From NCBI GenBank assembly GCA_016081115.2, contig CM071933.1, positions 59,348,660 to 59,412,659 of the forward strand: a stretch of 64,000 nucleotides of DNA. Reading direction: 5' to 3'. Both the position numbers and the translations under genes were made by a program. Origin of the DNA: Rehmannia glutinosa (taxonomy: Eukaryota > Streptophyta > Magnoliopsida > Lamiales > Orobanchaceae). The notes under the pieces are model-generated. The model worked only from the letters and a program-made list of their open reading frames with translations, was not told where the DNA came from and ran no database searches. Shown here in pieces: positions 10,637 through 24,092 of the stretch (position 1 is the first letter of the stretch; every line of letters starts with the position of its first letter).

Positions 10637-12667
10637 TGTTTGATAAATGGTTTTATCATGATTTTGATGATTTTGTTTCTATACCAAAACAATGGTTTTA
10701 AAGGTTGTCCAAATACTACTAAATGATTTTAATATTTTCCGGAGTATTTCTTCAAGTCTGACAAAATTGGACAACACATTTGATGATATTGCTTCAATGG
10801 GTTTTTACATCAAAACTATGTTTTTAAATGTTGTCCTAATTCTTCCGATCGATCTAAAATATTTTTACTATTTTTTGGAGTATTTCTTGAAGTTTATTTT
10901 CGATATAAAATTGGACAACATTTTTGTTTTGAGGTCAACCGGTCGCCCTATAGGGCAACCCGTACCTGAAAGTTGTGCAAAACAGAAAACTTCATGTTTG
11001 CAGAAAATGGTGAGGGTGACCGGTCAACCCATAGGTCGACCATTGACGTCGGCCAATTTATATATAGGCGGCCGTGCACTGATGGTTGGTTCAAATTTGC
11101 AAACTTCTCTGTTTTGGTTTTTTTTAAGAGGGCAACCGATTGGACCCTAGGGTGACCGGTCGGACCCCTCGTCGACCGGTCGCCCTGTGTAAAAATGTGT
11201 TCTTATTTTCAAACGTCTATTTGTGCGTGACCGGTCGCCCTATGTTTTGACAGCAAAATTCTAACCGTTGTGCATCAGACAGCTTTTCCCTAAATTGTGG
11301 GATTGATTTCTAACAACTATAATCTTGATTTTAATTTCAATTTTTTTGTAGATATCATGTTCGAAGAGGAGCCTATCAAGTATCAAATCATCTCCTATAA
11401 ATAGAGGAAGATTTGAAGCACAACAACAAGAGAGAACAATACAACACAACAAGAAATACTCAAGTAAACACTTGGTCTTATATTATCATTATTCATGTTG
11501 TAGGGCTGCCGGGCGGTCGGCCGTCCGCCCACCGCTCGACCGTCGCCCTTAGGGATTTTTCAGATATATTACATTTTGTTTCCAGACTTCGGCATTTTGG
11601 CCCTTTTTACTCTATTTTCGTCCCCTTTGACATTTTCACACACAATTTACTTCAAATGTATTTTGTTGCATAATTTACACATTTTGGGGATTATCTAGCT
11701 CGATTATCATCATCATTGCTCGTCTTTTTACCGATCAAATGGTAAGAATTCTACTTCCTTTGCTCAATTGGGTTGAACCCTTGAGATTGTGACTTATTTG
11801 TTATATTGTTGATGGAAGTTTCATATGAATTTGATGAGCTTGTCATTTATGATGTATTGTATTGTGTTTGAACTGATTTTGGTGATGAAAAACTTGGCTT
11901 GATTACATTTACAAGGGCTATATATATCCTTTTCAATCTTTGACGTCCGCCAAGTGTTTGATAAAATGTTTCAATGAAAAATTCATCACCAACATGATTC
12001 TCTCGTTTTCAAATGTCTTATATATTTATAGAGATCATGTTTTTGCAAATCAAATGAGTTTTCATAAGCTTCTACAAGTCGTATGATCGACTTTTTCCTC
12101 CTATTTGGTCTATAAGTTTCAATGTTCAAATAGCTCGATACATCGGCTTAGTTGCGCACTTTGATATGATTATATGATGTTTTTATCATGCTAACATTAT
12201 TTTTGATGATTCCAAAGGGGAAGAAACATGTTATAAGCTTATTAGCTCAAAGAAGCTAAAATAAGCTCGAGAAAGAAGCTATAAGTTGTGGCTATTAAAA
12301 GCCATAAGTTGTGGATTATACTTAGTCCATTTGTGTATTATGGACTCATATTCATGTAAATGATGGCTTGTTGACAGGGGGAGCTTATAAGCTCTTGATA
12401 CTTAAGCTCTTGATACTTAAGATCAATATGTAAAAGCTAAGCTTTTAGCTTGTGGTTGATTGCTTTTATATTACTCTTGTTGTGCATATTGATATGGGGA
12501 GCTTTTGCTATATGTGGTAGAATTTCTTTACTCCCATCCATGTGATTATATTGCGTGGAATGTTGTCGCTCTAACGGATAGTTCTCTTGAACCGATAAAA
12601 TTGTTTTGTTTTCAAAATCGACCTCGTTATAATTGTTTTGGTTTGTAATCATCAAAAAGGGGGAGAT
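10637..12667 (+). repeat. LTR-derived tandem array, unit 2 (2031 bp)
   Basis: Same layout as unit 1. It differs by an extra copy of 'gctcttgatacttaa' at about 12390-12420, also seen in later units, and by degraded motif blocks at 11030-11075 and 11513-11545, where unit 1 has clean CGACCGGTCG copies. Confidence 0.9.
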
Positions 12668-14705
12668 TGTTTGATAAATGGTTTTATCATGATTTTGATG
12701 ATTTTGTTTCTATACCAAAACAATGGTTTTAAAGGTTGTCCAAATACTACTAAATGATTTTAATATTTTCCGGAGTATTTCTTCAAGTCTGACAAAATTG
12801 GACAACACATTTGATGATATTGCTTCAATGGGTTTTTACATCAAAACTATGTTTTTAAATGTTGTCCTAATTCTTCCGATCGATCTAAAATATTTTTACT
12901 ATTTTTTGGAGTATTTCTTGAAGTTTATTTTCGATATAAAATTGGACAACATTTTTGTTTTGAGTCAACCTGGTCGCCCTATAGGGCAACCCGTACTGAA
13001 AGTTGTGCAAAACAGAAAACTTCATGTTTGCGAGAAAATGGTGAGGGTGACCGGTCAACCCATAGGTCGGCCATGGCGTCGACCGGTCGACCTATAGGCG
13101 GCCGTGCACTGATGGTTGGTTCAAATTTGCAAACTTCTCTCTTTTTGGTTTTTTTTTTTTTAAGAGGGCAACCGATTGGACCCTAGGGTGACCGGTCGGA
13201 CCCTCGTCGACCGGCCGCCTGTAAAAATGTGTTCTTATTTTCAAACGCGTCTATTTGTGCGTGACCGGTCGCCCCTATGTTTTGACAAAGAAAATTCTAA
13301 CCGTTGTGCATCGATGACTTTTCCCTAAATTGTGGGATTGATTTCTAACAACTATAATCTTGATTTTAATTTCAATTTTTTTGTAGATATCATGTTCAAG
13401 AGGAGTTTATCAAGTATCAAATCATCTCCTATAAATAGAGGAAGATTTGAAGCACAACAACAAGAGAGAACAATACAACACAACAAGAAATACTCAAGTA
13501 AACACTTGGTCTTATATTGTCATTATTCATGTTGTAGGGCTGCCAGGGCAGGGGTCGACCGGTCGCCCACCTGCTCGACCGGTCGCCCTTAGGGATTTTT
13601 CAGATATATTACATTTTGTTTCCAGACTTCGGCATTTTGGCCCTTTTTACTCTATTTTCGTCCCCTTTGACATTTTCACACACAATTTACTTCAAATGTA
13701 TTTTGTTGCATAATTTACACATTTTGGGGATTATCTAGCTCGATTATCATCATCATTGCTCGTCTTTACCGATCAAATGGTAAGAATTCTACTTCCTTTG
13801 CTCAATTGGGTTGAACCCTTGAGATTGTGACTTATTTGTTATATTGTTGATGGAAGTTTCATATGAATTTGATGAGCTTGTCATTTATGATGTATTGTAT
13901 TGTGTTTGAACTGATTTTGGTGATGAAAAACTTGGCTTGATTACATTTACAAGGGCTATATATATCCTTTTCAATCTTTGACGTCCGCCAAGTGTTTGAT
14001 AAAATGTTTCAATGAAAAATTCATCACCAACATGATTCTCTCGTTTTCAAATGTCTTATATATTTATAGAGATCATGTTTTTGCAAATCAAATGAGTTTT
14101 CATAAGCTTCTACAAGTCGTATGATCGACTTTTTCCTCCTATTTGGTCTATAAGTTTCAATGTTCAAATAGCTCGATACATCGGCTTAGTTGCGCACTTT
14201 GATATGATTATATGATGTTTTTATCATGCTAACATTATTTTTGATGATTCCAAAGGGGAAGAAACATGTTATAAGCTTATTAGCTCAAAGAAGCTAAAAT
14301 AAGCTCGAGAAAGAAGCTATAAGTTGTGGCTATTAAAAGCCATAAGTTGTGGATTATACTTAGTCCATTTGTGTATTATGGACTCATATTCATGTAAATG
14401 ATGGCTTGTTGACAGGGGAGCTTATAAGCTCTTGATACTTAAGCTCTTGATACTTAAGATCAATATGTAAAAGCTAAGCTTTTAGCTTGTGGTTGATTGC
14501 TTTTATATTACTCTTGTTGTGCATATTGATATGGGGAGCTTTTGCTATATGTGGTAGAATTTCTTTACTCCCATCCATGTGATTATATTGCGTGGAATGT
14601 TGTCGCTCACAACGGATAGTTCTCTTGAACCGATAAAATTGTTTTGTTTTCAAAATCGACCTCGTTATAATTGTTTTGGTTTGTAATCATCAAAAAGGGG
14701 GAGAT
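12668..14705 (+). repeat. LTR-derived tandem array, unit 3 (2038 bp)
   Basis: Near-identical to unit 2 in AT-rich parts. Small insertions and deletions are clustered at the GC-rich boxes (12960-13110, 13195-13320), such as 'gtcaacctggtcgcc' for 'gtcaaccggtcgcc' and a changed 'catcgatgac' for 'catcagacagc'. Confidence 0.9.
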
Positions 14706-16735
14706 TGTTTGATAAATGGTTTTATCATGATTTTGATGATTTTGTTTCTATACCAAAACAATGGTTTTAAAGGTTGTCCAAATACTACTAAATGATTTTA
14801 ATATTTTCCGGAGTATTTCTTCAAGTCTGACAAAATTGGACAACACATTTGATGATATTGCTTCAATGGGTTTTTACATCAAAACTATGTTTTTAAATGT
14901 TGTCCTAATTCTTCCGATCGATCTAAAATATTTTTACTATTTTTTGGAGTATTTCTTGAAGTTTATTTTCGATATAAAATTGGACAACATTTTTGTTTTG
15001 AGGTCAACCTCGCCCTATAGGGCAACCCGCACTGAAAGTTGTGCAAAAATGAAAACTTCATGTTTGCGAAAAATGGTGAGGGTGACCGGTCAACCCATAG
15101 GTCGACCGCCGATGGCGTCGGCCGACCGACCTATAGGGGCGGCCGTGCACTGATGGTTGGTTCAAATTTGCAAACTTCTCTGTTTTGGTTTTTTTAAGAG
15201 GGCAACCGATTGGACCCTAGGGTGACCGGTCGGACCCCTCGACCGGTCGCCTGTAAAAAATGTGTTCTTATTTTCAAACGTCTATTTGTGCGTGACCGGT
15301 CGCCCTATGTTTTGACAAAGAAAATTCTAACCGTTGTGCATCGATGACTTTTCCCTAAATTGTGGGATTGATTTCTAACAACTATAATCTTGATTTTAAT
15401 TTCAATTTTTTTGTAGATATCATGTTCAAGAGGAGCCTTATCAAGTATCAAATCATCTCCTATAAATAGAGGAAGATTTGAAGCACAAACAACAAGAGAG
15501 AACAATACAACACAACAAGAAATACTCAAGTAAACACTTGGTCTTATATTATCATTATTCATGTTGTAGGGCTGCGCCCGGTGGGGTCGACCGTCGCCCA
15601 CCTGCTCGACCAAGTCGCCCTTAGGGATTTTTCGGATATATTACATTTTGTTTCAGACTTGGCATTTTGGCCCTTTTTACTCTATTTTCGTCCCTTTGAC
15701 ATTTTCACACACAATTTACTTCAAATGTATTTTGTTGCATAATTTACACTCTTTGGGGATTATCTAGCTCGATTATCATCATCATTGCTCGTCTTTACCG
15801 ATCAAATGGTAAGAATTCTACTTCCTTTGCTCAATTGGGTTGAACCCTTGAGATTGTGACTTATTTGTTATATTGTTGATGGAAGTTTCATATGAATTTG
15901 ATGAGCTTGTCATTTATGATGTATTGTATTGTGTTTGAACTGATTTTGGTGATGAAAAACTTGGCTTGATTACATTTACAAGGGCTATATATATCCTTTT
16001 CAATCTTTGACGTCCGCCAAGTGTTTGATAAAATGTTTCAATGAAAAATTCATCACCAACATGATTCTCTCGTTTTCAAATGTCTTATATATTTATAGAG
16101 ATCATGTTTTTGCAAATCAAATGAGTTTTCATAAGCTTCTACAAGTCGTATGATCGACTTTTTCCTCCTATTTGGTCTATAAGTTTCAATGTTCAAATAG
16201 CTCGATACATCGGCTTAGTTGCGCACTTTGATATGATTATATGATGTTTTTATCATGCTAACATTATTTTTGATGATTCCAAAGGGGAAGAAACATGTTA
16301 TAAGCTTATTAGCTCAAAGAAGCTAAAATAAGCTCGAGAAAGAAGCTATAAGTTGTGGCTATTAAAAGCCATAAGTTGTGGATTATACTTAGTCCATTTG
16401 TGTATTATGGACTCATATTCATGTAAATGATGGCTTGTTGACAGGGGGAGCTTATAAGCTCTTGATACTTAAGCTCTTGATACTTAAGATCAATATGTAA
16501 AAGCTAAGCTTTTAGCTTGTGGTTGATTGCTTTTATATTACTCTTGTTGTGCATATTGATATGGGGAGCTTTTGCTATATGTGGTAGAATTTCTTTACTC
16601 CCATCCATGTGATTATATTGCGTGGAATGTTGTCGCTCACAACGGATAGTTCTCTTGAACCGATAAAATTGTTTTGTTTTCAAAATCGACCTCGTTATAA
16701 TTGTTTTGGTTTGTAATCATCAAAAAGGGGGAGAT
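14706..16735 (+). repeat. LTR-derived tandem array, unit 4 (2030 bp)
   Basis: Same layout. GC boxes are again altered (15001-15020 lacks one box; 15570-15620 has 'ctgcgcccggtgggg'). It also has an unusual 'ttcggatata' and 'cactctttggggatt', shared with units 5 and 6, which suggests copying between neighbours. Confidence 0.9.
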
Positions 16736-18764
16736 TGTTTGATAAATGGTTTTATCATGATTTTGATGATTTTGTTTCTATACCAAAACAATGGTTTTAA
16801 AGGTTGTCCAAATACTACTAAATGATTTTAATATTTTCCGGAGTATTTCTTCAAGTCTGACAAAATTGGACAACACATTTGATGATATTGCTTCAATGGG
16901 TTTTTACATCAAAACTATGTTTTTAAATGTTGTCCTAATTCTTCCGATCGATCTAAAATATTTTTACTATTTTTTGGAGTATTTCTTGAAGTTTATTTTC
17001 GATATAAAATTGGACAACATTTTTGTTTTGAGGTCAACCGGTCGCCCTATAGGGCAACCCGTACCTGAAAGTTGTGCAAAACAGAAAACTTCATGTTTGC
17101 AGAAAATGGTGAGGGTGACCGGTCAACCCATAGGTCGACCGGTGACGTCGACCGGTCGACCTATAGGGCGACCGGTACCTGATGGTTGGTTCAAATTTGC
17201 AAACTTCTCTGTTTTGGTTTTTTTTAAGAGGGCAACCGATTGGACCCTAGGGTGACCGGTCGGACCCCTCGTCGACCGGTCGCCCTGTGTAAAAATGTGT
17301 TCTTATTTTCAAACGTCTATTTGTGCGTGACCGGTCGCCCTATGTTTTGACAGCAAAATTCTAACCGTTGTGCATCAGACAGCTTTTCCCTAAATTGTGG
17401 GATTGATTTCTAACAACTATAATCTTGATTTTAATTTCAATTTTTTTGTAGATATCATGTTCGAAGAGGAGCCTATCAAGTATCAAATCATCTCCTATAA
17501 ATAGAGGAAGATTTGAAGCACAACAACAAGAGAGAACAATACAACACAACAAGAAATACTCAAGTAAACACTTGGTCTTATATTATCATTATTCATGTTG
17601 TAGGGCTGCCAGGGCAGGGGTCGACCGGTCGCCCACCTGCTCGACCGGTCGCCTTAGGGATTTTTCGGATATATTACATTTTGTTTCAGGACTTGACATT
17701 TTGGCCCTTTTACTCTATTTTCGTCCCCTTTGACATTTTCACACACAATTTACTTCAAATGTATTTTGTTGCATAATTTACACTCTTTGGGGATTATCTA
17801 GCTCGATTATCATCATCATTGCTCGTCTTTACCGATCAAATGGTAAGAATTCTACTTCCTTTGCTCAATTGGGTTGAACCCTTGAGATTGTGACTTATTT
17901 GTTATATTGTTGATGGAAGTTTCATATGAATTTGATGAGCTTGTCATTTATGATGTATTGTATTGTGTTTGAACTGATTTTGGTGATGAAAAACTTGGCT
18001 TGATTACATTTACAAGGGCTATATATATCCTTTTCAATCTTTGACGTCCGCCAAGTGTTTGATAAAATGTTTCAATGAAAAATTCATCACCAACATGATT
18101 CTCTCGTTTTCAAATGTCTTATATATTTATAGAGATCATGTTTTTGCAAATCAAATGAGTTTTCATAAGCTTCTACAAGTCGTATGATCGACTTTTTCCT
18201 CCTATTTGGTCTATAAGTTTCAATGTTCAAATAGCTCGATACATCGGCTTAGTTGCGCACTTTGATATGATTATATGATGTTTTTATCATGCTAACATTA
18301 TTTTTGATGATTCCAAAGGGGAAGAAACATGTTATAAGCTTATTAGCTCAAAGAAGCTAAAATAAGCTCGAGAAAGAAGCTATAAGTTGTGGCTATTAAA
18401 AGCCATAAGTTGTGGATTATACTTAGTCCATTTGTGTATTATGGACTCATATTCATGTAAATGATGGCTTGTTGACAGGGGAGCTTATAAGCTCTTGATA
18501 CTTAAGCTCTTGATACTTAAGATCAATATGTAAAAGCTAAGCTTTTAGCTTGTGGTTGATTGCTTTTATATTACTCTTGTTGTGCATATTGATATGGGGA
18601 GCTTTTGCTATATGTGGTAGAATTTCTTTACTCCCATCCATGTGATTATATTGCGTGGAATGTTGTCGCTCAACGGATAGTTCTCTTGAACCGATAAAAT
18701 TGTTTTGTTTTCAAAATCGACCTCGTTATAATTGTTTTGGTTTGTAATCATCAAAAAGGGAGAT
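16736..18764 (+). repeat. LTR-derived tandem array, unit 5 (2029 bp)
   Basis: Same layout, with the cleanest set of CGACCGGTCG boxes (17035-17185) in this part of the array. The AT-rich 3' half is base-for-base like unit 4 over long stretches. Confidence 0.9.
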
Positions 18765-20806
18765 TGTTTGATAAATGGTTTTATCATGATTTTGATGATT
18801 TTGTTTCTATACCAAAACAATGGTTTTAAAGGTTGTCCAAATACTACTAAATGATTTTAATATTTTCCCTGGAGTATTTCTTCAAGTCGACAAAATTGGA
18901 CAACACATTTGATGATATTGCTTCAATGGGTTTTACATCAAAACTATGTTTTTAAATGTTGTCCTAATTCTTCCGATCGATCTAAAATATTTTTACTATT
19001 TTTTGGAGTATTTCTTGAAGTTTATTTTCGATATAAAATTGGACAACATTTTTGTTTTGAGGTCAACCGTCGCCCTATAGGGCAACCCGTACACTGAAAG
19101 TTGTGCAAAACAAAAAAACTTCATGTTTGCGAGAAAATGGTGAGGGTGACCGGTCAACCCATAGGTCGATCGGTGACGTCGGCGGTCGACCGATAGGGCG
19201 CGGCCGTGCACTGATGGTTGGTTCAAATTTGCAAACTTCTCTGTTTTGGTTTTTTTTTTTTTAAGAGGGCAACCGATTGGACCCTAGGGTGACCGGTCGG
19301 ACCCCTCGTCGACCGGCCGCCTGTAAAAAATGTGTTCTTATTTTCAAACGTCTATTTGTGCGTGACCGGTCGCCCTATGTTTTGACAGCAAAATTCTAAC
19401 CGTTGTGCATCAGACAGCTTTTCCCTAAATTGTGGGATTGATTTCTAACAACTATAATCTTGATTTTAATTTCAATTTTTTTGTAGATATCATGTTCGAA
19501 GAGGAGCCTATCAAGTATCAAATCATCTCCTATAAATAGAGGAAGATTTGAAGCACAACAACAAGAGAGAACAATACAACACAACAAGAAATACTCAAGT
19601 AAACACTTGGTCTTATATTATCATTATTCATGTTGTAGGGCTGCCAGGGCAGGGGTCGACCGGTCGCCCACCTGCTCGACCGGTCGCCCTTAGGGATTTT
19701 TCAGATATATTACATTTTGTTTCCAGACTTCGGCATTTTGGCCCTTTTTACTCTATTTTCGTCCCCTTTGACATTTTCACACACAATTTACTTCAAATGT
19801 ATTTTGTTGCATAATTTACACTCTTTGGGGATTATCTAGCTCGATTATCATCATCATTGCTCGTCTTTACCGATCAAATGGTAAGAATTCTACTTCCTTT
19901 GCTCAATTGGGTTGAACCCTTGAGATTGTGACTTATTTGTTATATTGTTGATGGAAGTTTCATATGAATTTGATGAGCTTGTCATTTATGATGTATTGTA
20001 TTGTGTTTGAACTGATTTTGGTGATGAAAAACTTGGCTTGATTACATTTACAAGGGTTATATATATCCTTTTCAATCTTTGACGTCCGCCAAGTGTTTGA
20101 TAAAATGTTTCAATGAAAAATTCATCACCAACATGATTCTCTCGTTTTCAAATGTCTTATATATTTATAGAGATCATGTTTTTGCAAATCAAATGAGTTT
20201 TCATAAGCTTCTACAAGTCGTATGATCGACTTTTTCCTCCTATTTGGTCTATAAGTTTCAATGTTCAAATAGCTCGATACATCGGCTTAGTTGCGCACTT
20301 TGATATGATTATATGATGTTTTTATCATGCTAACATTATTTTTGATGATTCCAAAGGGAAGAAACATGTTATAAGCTTATTAGCTCAAAGAAGCTAAAAT
20401 AAGCTCGAGAAAAGAAGCTATAAGTTGTGGCTATTAAAAGCCATAAGTTGTGGATTATACTTAGTCCATTTGTGTATTATGGACTCATATTCATGTAAAT
20501 GATGGCTTATTGACAGGGGAGCTTATAAGCTCTTGATACTTAAGCTCTTGATACTTAAGATCAATATGTAAAAGCTAAGCTTTTAGCTTGTGGTTGATTG
20601 CTTTTATATTACTCTTGTTGTGCATATTGATAGGGGGAGCTTTTGCTATATGTGGTAGAATTTCTTTACTCCCATCCATGTGATTATATTGCGTGGAATG
20701 TTGTCGCTCACAACGGATAGTTCTCTTGAACCGATAAAATTGTTTTGTTTTCAAAATCGACCTCGTTATAATTGTTTTGGTTTGTAATCATCAAAAAGGG
20801 GGAGAT
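18765..20806 (+). repeat. LTR-derived tandem array, unit 6 (2042 bp)
   Basis: Same layout. Private changes include 'ttccctggagtatt' for 'ttccggagtatt' at about 18866, degraded boxes at 19060-19210 and a T-run expansion at about 19250. Confidence 0.9.
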
Positions 20807-22570
20807 TGTTTGATAAATGGTTTTATCATGATTTTGATGATTTTGTTTCTATACCAAAACAATGGTTTTAAAGGTTGTCCAAATACTACTAATTGATTTT
20901 AAATGATTTTAATATTTTCCGGAGTATTTCTTCAAGTCTGACAAAATTGGACAACACATTTGATGATATTGCTTCAATGGGTTTTTACATCAAAACTATG
21001 TTTTTAAATGTTGTCCTAATTCTTCCGATCGATCTAAAATATTTTTACTATTTTTTGGAGTATTTCTTGAAGTTTATTTTCGATATAAAATTGGACAACA
21101 TTTTTGTTTTGAGGTCAACCGGTCGCCCCATAGGCAACCCGTACTGAAAGTTGTGCAAAACAGAAAACTTCATGTTTGCGAGAAAATGGTGAGGGTGACG
21201 GTCAACCCATAGGTCGGCCGGTGGCGTCGGCCGGTCGACTATAGGGCGACCGGGTACACGATGGTTGGTTCAAATTTGCAAACTTCTCTGTTTTGGTTTT
21301 TTTTTTTTTTTTTTTTAGAGGGCAACCGATTGGACCCTAGGGTGACCGGTCGGACCCCTCGTCGACCGGTCGCCCTGTGTAAAAATGTGTTCTTATTTTC
21401 AAACGTCTATTTGTGCGTGACCGGTCGCCCTATGTTTTGACAGCAAAATTCTAACCGTTGTGCATCAGACAGCTTTTCCCTAAATTGTGGGATTGATTTC
21501 TAACAACTATAATCTTGATTTTAATTGCAATTTTTTGTAGATATCATATTCGAAGAGGAGCCTATCAAGTATCAAATCATCTCCTATAAATAGAGGAAGA
21601 TTTGAAGCACAACAACAAGAGAGAACAATACAACACAACAAGAAATACTCAAGTAAACACTTGGTCTTATATTGTCATTATTCTTGTTGTAGGGCTGCCA
21701 GGGCAGGGGTCGACCGGTCGCCCACCTGCTCGACCGGTCGCCCTTAGGGATTTTTCAGATATATTACATTTTGTTTCCAGACTTCGGCATTTTGGCCCTT
21801 TTTACTCTATTTTCGTCCCCTTTGACATTTTCACACACAATTCACTTCAAATGTATTTTGTTGCATAATTTACACTCTTTGGGGATTATCTAGCTCGATT
21901 ATCATCATCATTGCTCGTCTTTACCGATCAAATGGTAAGAATTCTACTTCCTTTGCTCAATTGGGTTGAACCCTTGAGATTGTGACTTATTTGTTATATT
22001 GTTGATGGAAGTTTCATATGAATTTGATGAGCTTGTCATTTATGATGTATTGTATTGTGTTTGAACTGATTTTGGTGATGAAAAACTTGGCTTGATTACA
22101 TTTACAAGGGCTATATATATCCTTTTCAATCTTTGACGTCCGCCAAGTGTTTGATAAAATGTTTCAATGAAAAATTCATCACCAACATGATTCTCTCGTT
22201 TTCAAATGTCTTATATATTTATAGAGATCATGTTTTTGCAAATCAAATGAGTTTTCATAAGCTTCTACAAGTCGTATGATCGACTTTTTCCTCCTATTTG
22301 GTCTATAAGTTTCAATGTTCAAATAGCTCGATAAATCGGCTTAGTTGCGCACTTTGATATGATTATATGATGTTTTTATCATGCTAACATTATTTTTGAT
22401 GATTCCAAAAGGGGAGAAACAGGTTATAAGCTTATTAGCTCGAAGAAGCTAAAATAAGCTCGAGAAAGAAGCTATAAGTTGTGGCTATTAAAAGCCATAA
22501 GTTGTGGATTATACTTAGTCCATTTGTGTATTATGGACTCATATTCATGTAATTGATGGCTTGTTGACAG
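20807..22570 (+). repeat. LTR-derived tandem array, unit 7, split by copia insertion
   Basis: Runs to the GACAG at 22566-22570 and resumes with the second GACAG at 30550-30554 and 'ggggagcttataagctc'. Without the insertion the unit would be about 2040 bases, in line with the others. A long T-run lies at about 21299-21317. Confidence 0.9.
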
Positions 22571-24072
22571 TGTAAGTCCAAGCGGCTACGATAATCTAGA
22601 GGGGGGGTGAATAGATTATCTCCATCTTTTCGATTTCGCCCTCTTTTTATAACCGAATGCTCAAAGACAATAATAAAGGTGCGGAATGTAAACAACACAC
22701 GTCGATTTATAGAGGTTCAACCCACCTAGGGCCTAATCCTCTACCACCCCAGTATATCCGGGATGGATTTCAAAAAGAAAAAGAATTTTATTAATTACCA
22801 AAATTAATACAAACTCAACTTACAACACCTTGAAGAGCACCACACTCTTCTTCAACAACACCTTTGGAGATTACCACAATCTCCCTTTGAAGATCACCAC
22901 AATCTTCCTTCAACGGCACCTTGTGAAGATTACCACAATCTTCAACCTTGAATAATACCAAATTCTTCAACACCTCAATAAGAAGATCACCACAATCTTC
23001 TTGCACCTGTCACCTAGATCATCCATGTGTGCTCTTACCACAAGAACACTCACAAGGATATCTTGTGTTGAATGATAACCAAAAATCAAGATTACAACTC
23101 AATAATGAATATTACAATTTGAGTGCAAAGTGTAATCAAGAATAGCCTAGACCTCAAGGATGTGAAAGTGATAAGCTAGGCAAATTTACAACAAGAATAA
23201 TAACAATGAAAGACCAAGTATTTGCTTGAAGTGTATCTTGTTGTGTTATATCTCAATTGTTGTGTTGGTTGCTCCAAAACTTCCTCTATTTATAGGAGAT
23301 GATTGATCAAGCATAGGCTCCTCTTGGGGATTGAAAATCTACAGAAAAATACAATTAAAATCAAGAATATAGCTGTTAGAAATCAATCCCACAATTTAAG
23401 GAAATGTGTCTGCTGTCAAACGGTCATATTTTTGCTGTCAAAGCACAGGGCGACCGGTCGCACAGAAGTAAGAGATTTGAAGAACACTTTGAAAAATTCA
23501 ACAGGGCGACCGGTCGACATAGGCTTCGACCGGTCGACCCCTGTCTCAACCGGTCCCCCTAACGCAAAAATGCAAAGTCTGAAGTTCTGGAAAGGAGCAA
23601 GCAGTCTGCAGTCGGGCCGACAGGGGTGTCGGCGACGGCACGGCACCGGTCGACCCCCTGGGCGACCGATCGACCTGTCCTATTTCACCTCAGGTTCATT
23701 TTCTGTTTCAAACGTACTCTTCAGGTACGGGTTGCCCTATAGGGCGACCGGTCGACCACGAGACAAAAATGTTGTCAAATTTTTGTCGAAAATAAAACTC
23801 AAGAAATACTCCGAAAATATAGTAAAAACATTTTAAACCAATCGGAAGTATTTAAACAACATTTAGGAACCTAGTTTTAGAAGTGAAAACCCATTGATAT
23901 AAAATCATTAAATGTGTTGTCCAATATTTTATCTAAAGTAAAGCTTGAAGAAATACTCCGGAAAATATTAAAACCATTTAAAATCATTTTGGGAGTAATT
24001 GGACAACAGTTAAAAACATTATTTTGGTAAAAATAAAATCATCAAAATTAAGAAAAAAACATGTATCAAACA
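22571..24072 (-). repeat. 3' LTR of copia copy 1
   Basis: TGTAAGTCC... to ...TATCAAACA; read on the minus strand it starts TGTTTGATAC and ends GGACTTACA. By eye it differs from the 5' LTR at 29051-30549 at a few dozen positions, i.e. an old but not ancient insertion. It contains repeated '(g)aagatcaccacaatcttc' boxes (22800-23000) and CGACCGGTCG boxes at 23450-23760. Confidence 0.92.
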
Positions 24073-24092
24073 ATCTCCCCCTTTTTGATGAT
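24073..24092 (-). other. polypurine tract of copia copy 1
   Basis: Minus strand reads ...CATCAAAAAGGGGGAGAT directly before the LTR start TGTTTGATAC. The same tract separates the array units. Confidence 0.88.

Noticed and set aside
10692..11150. 150-codon plus-strand ORF repeated in most array units (also at 12723, 14761, 16791)
   Set aside because: It lies within the LTR-derived part of the unit, has no domain, and its C-terminal half is just the CGACCGGTCG boxes read as STGRPIGRP. Repetition of the ORF reflects repetition of the DNA, and unit-to-unit indels break it freely.
8606..22570. Regularly spaced direct repeats, CRISPR-like at a glance
   Set aside because: The period is about 2 kb, the units are LTR-derived, and the DNA is eukaryotic.
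22815..23006. 63-codon minus-strand ORF with EDCGDL repeats (also 29293 and 47155)
   Set aside because: It is the repeated '(g)aagattgtggtgatcttc' section of the copia LTR. It is identical in three LTRs by descent and has no start context or domain.
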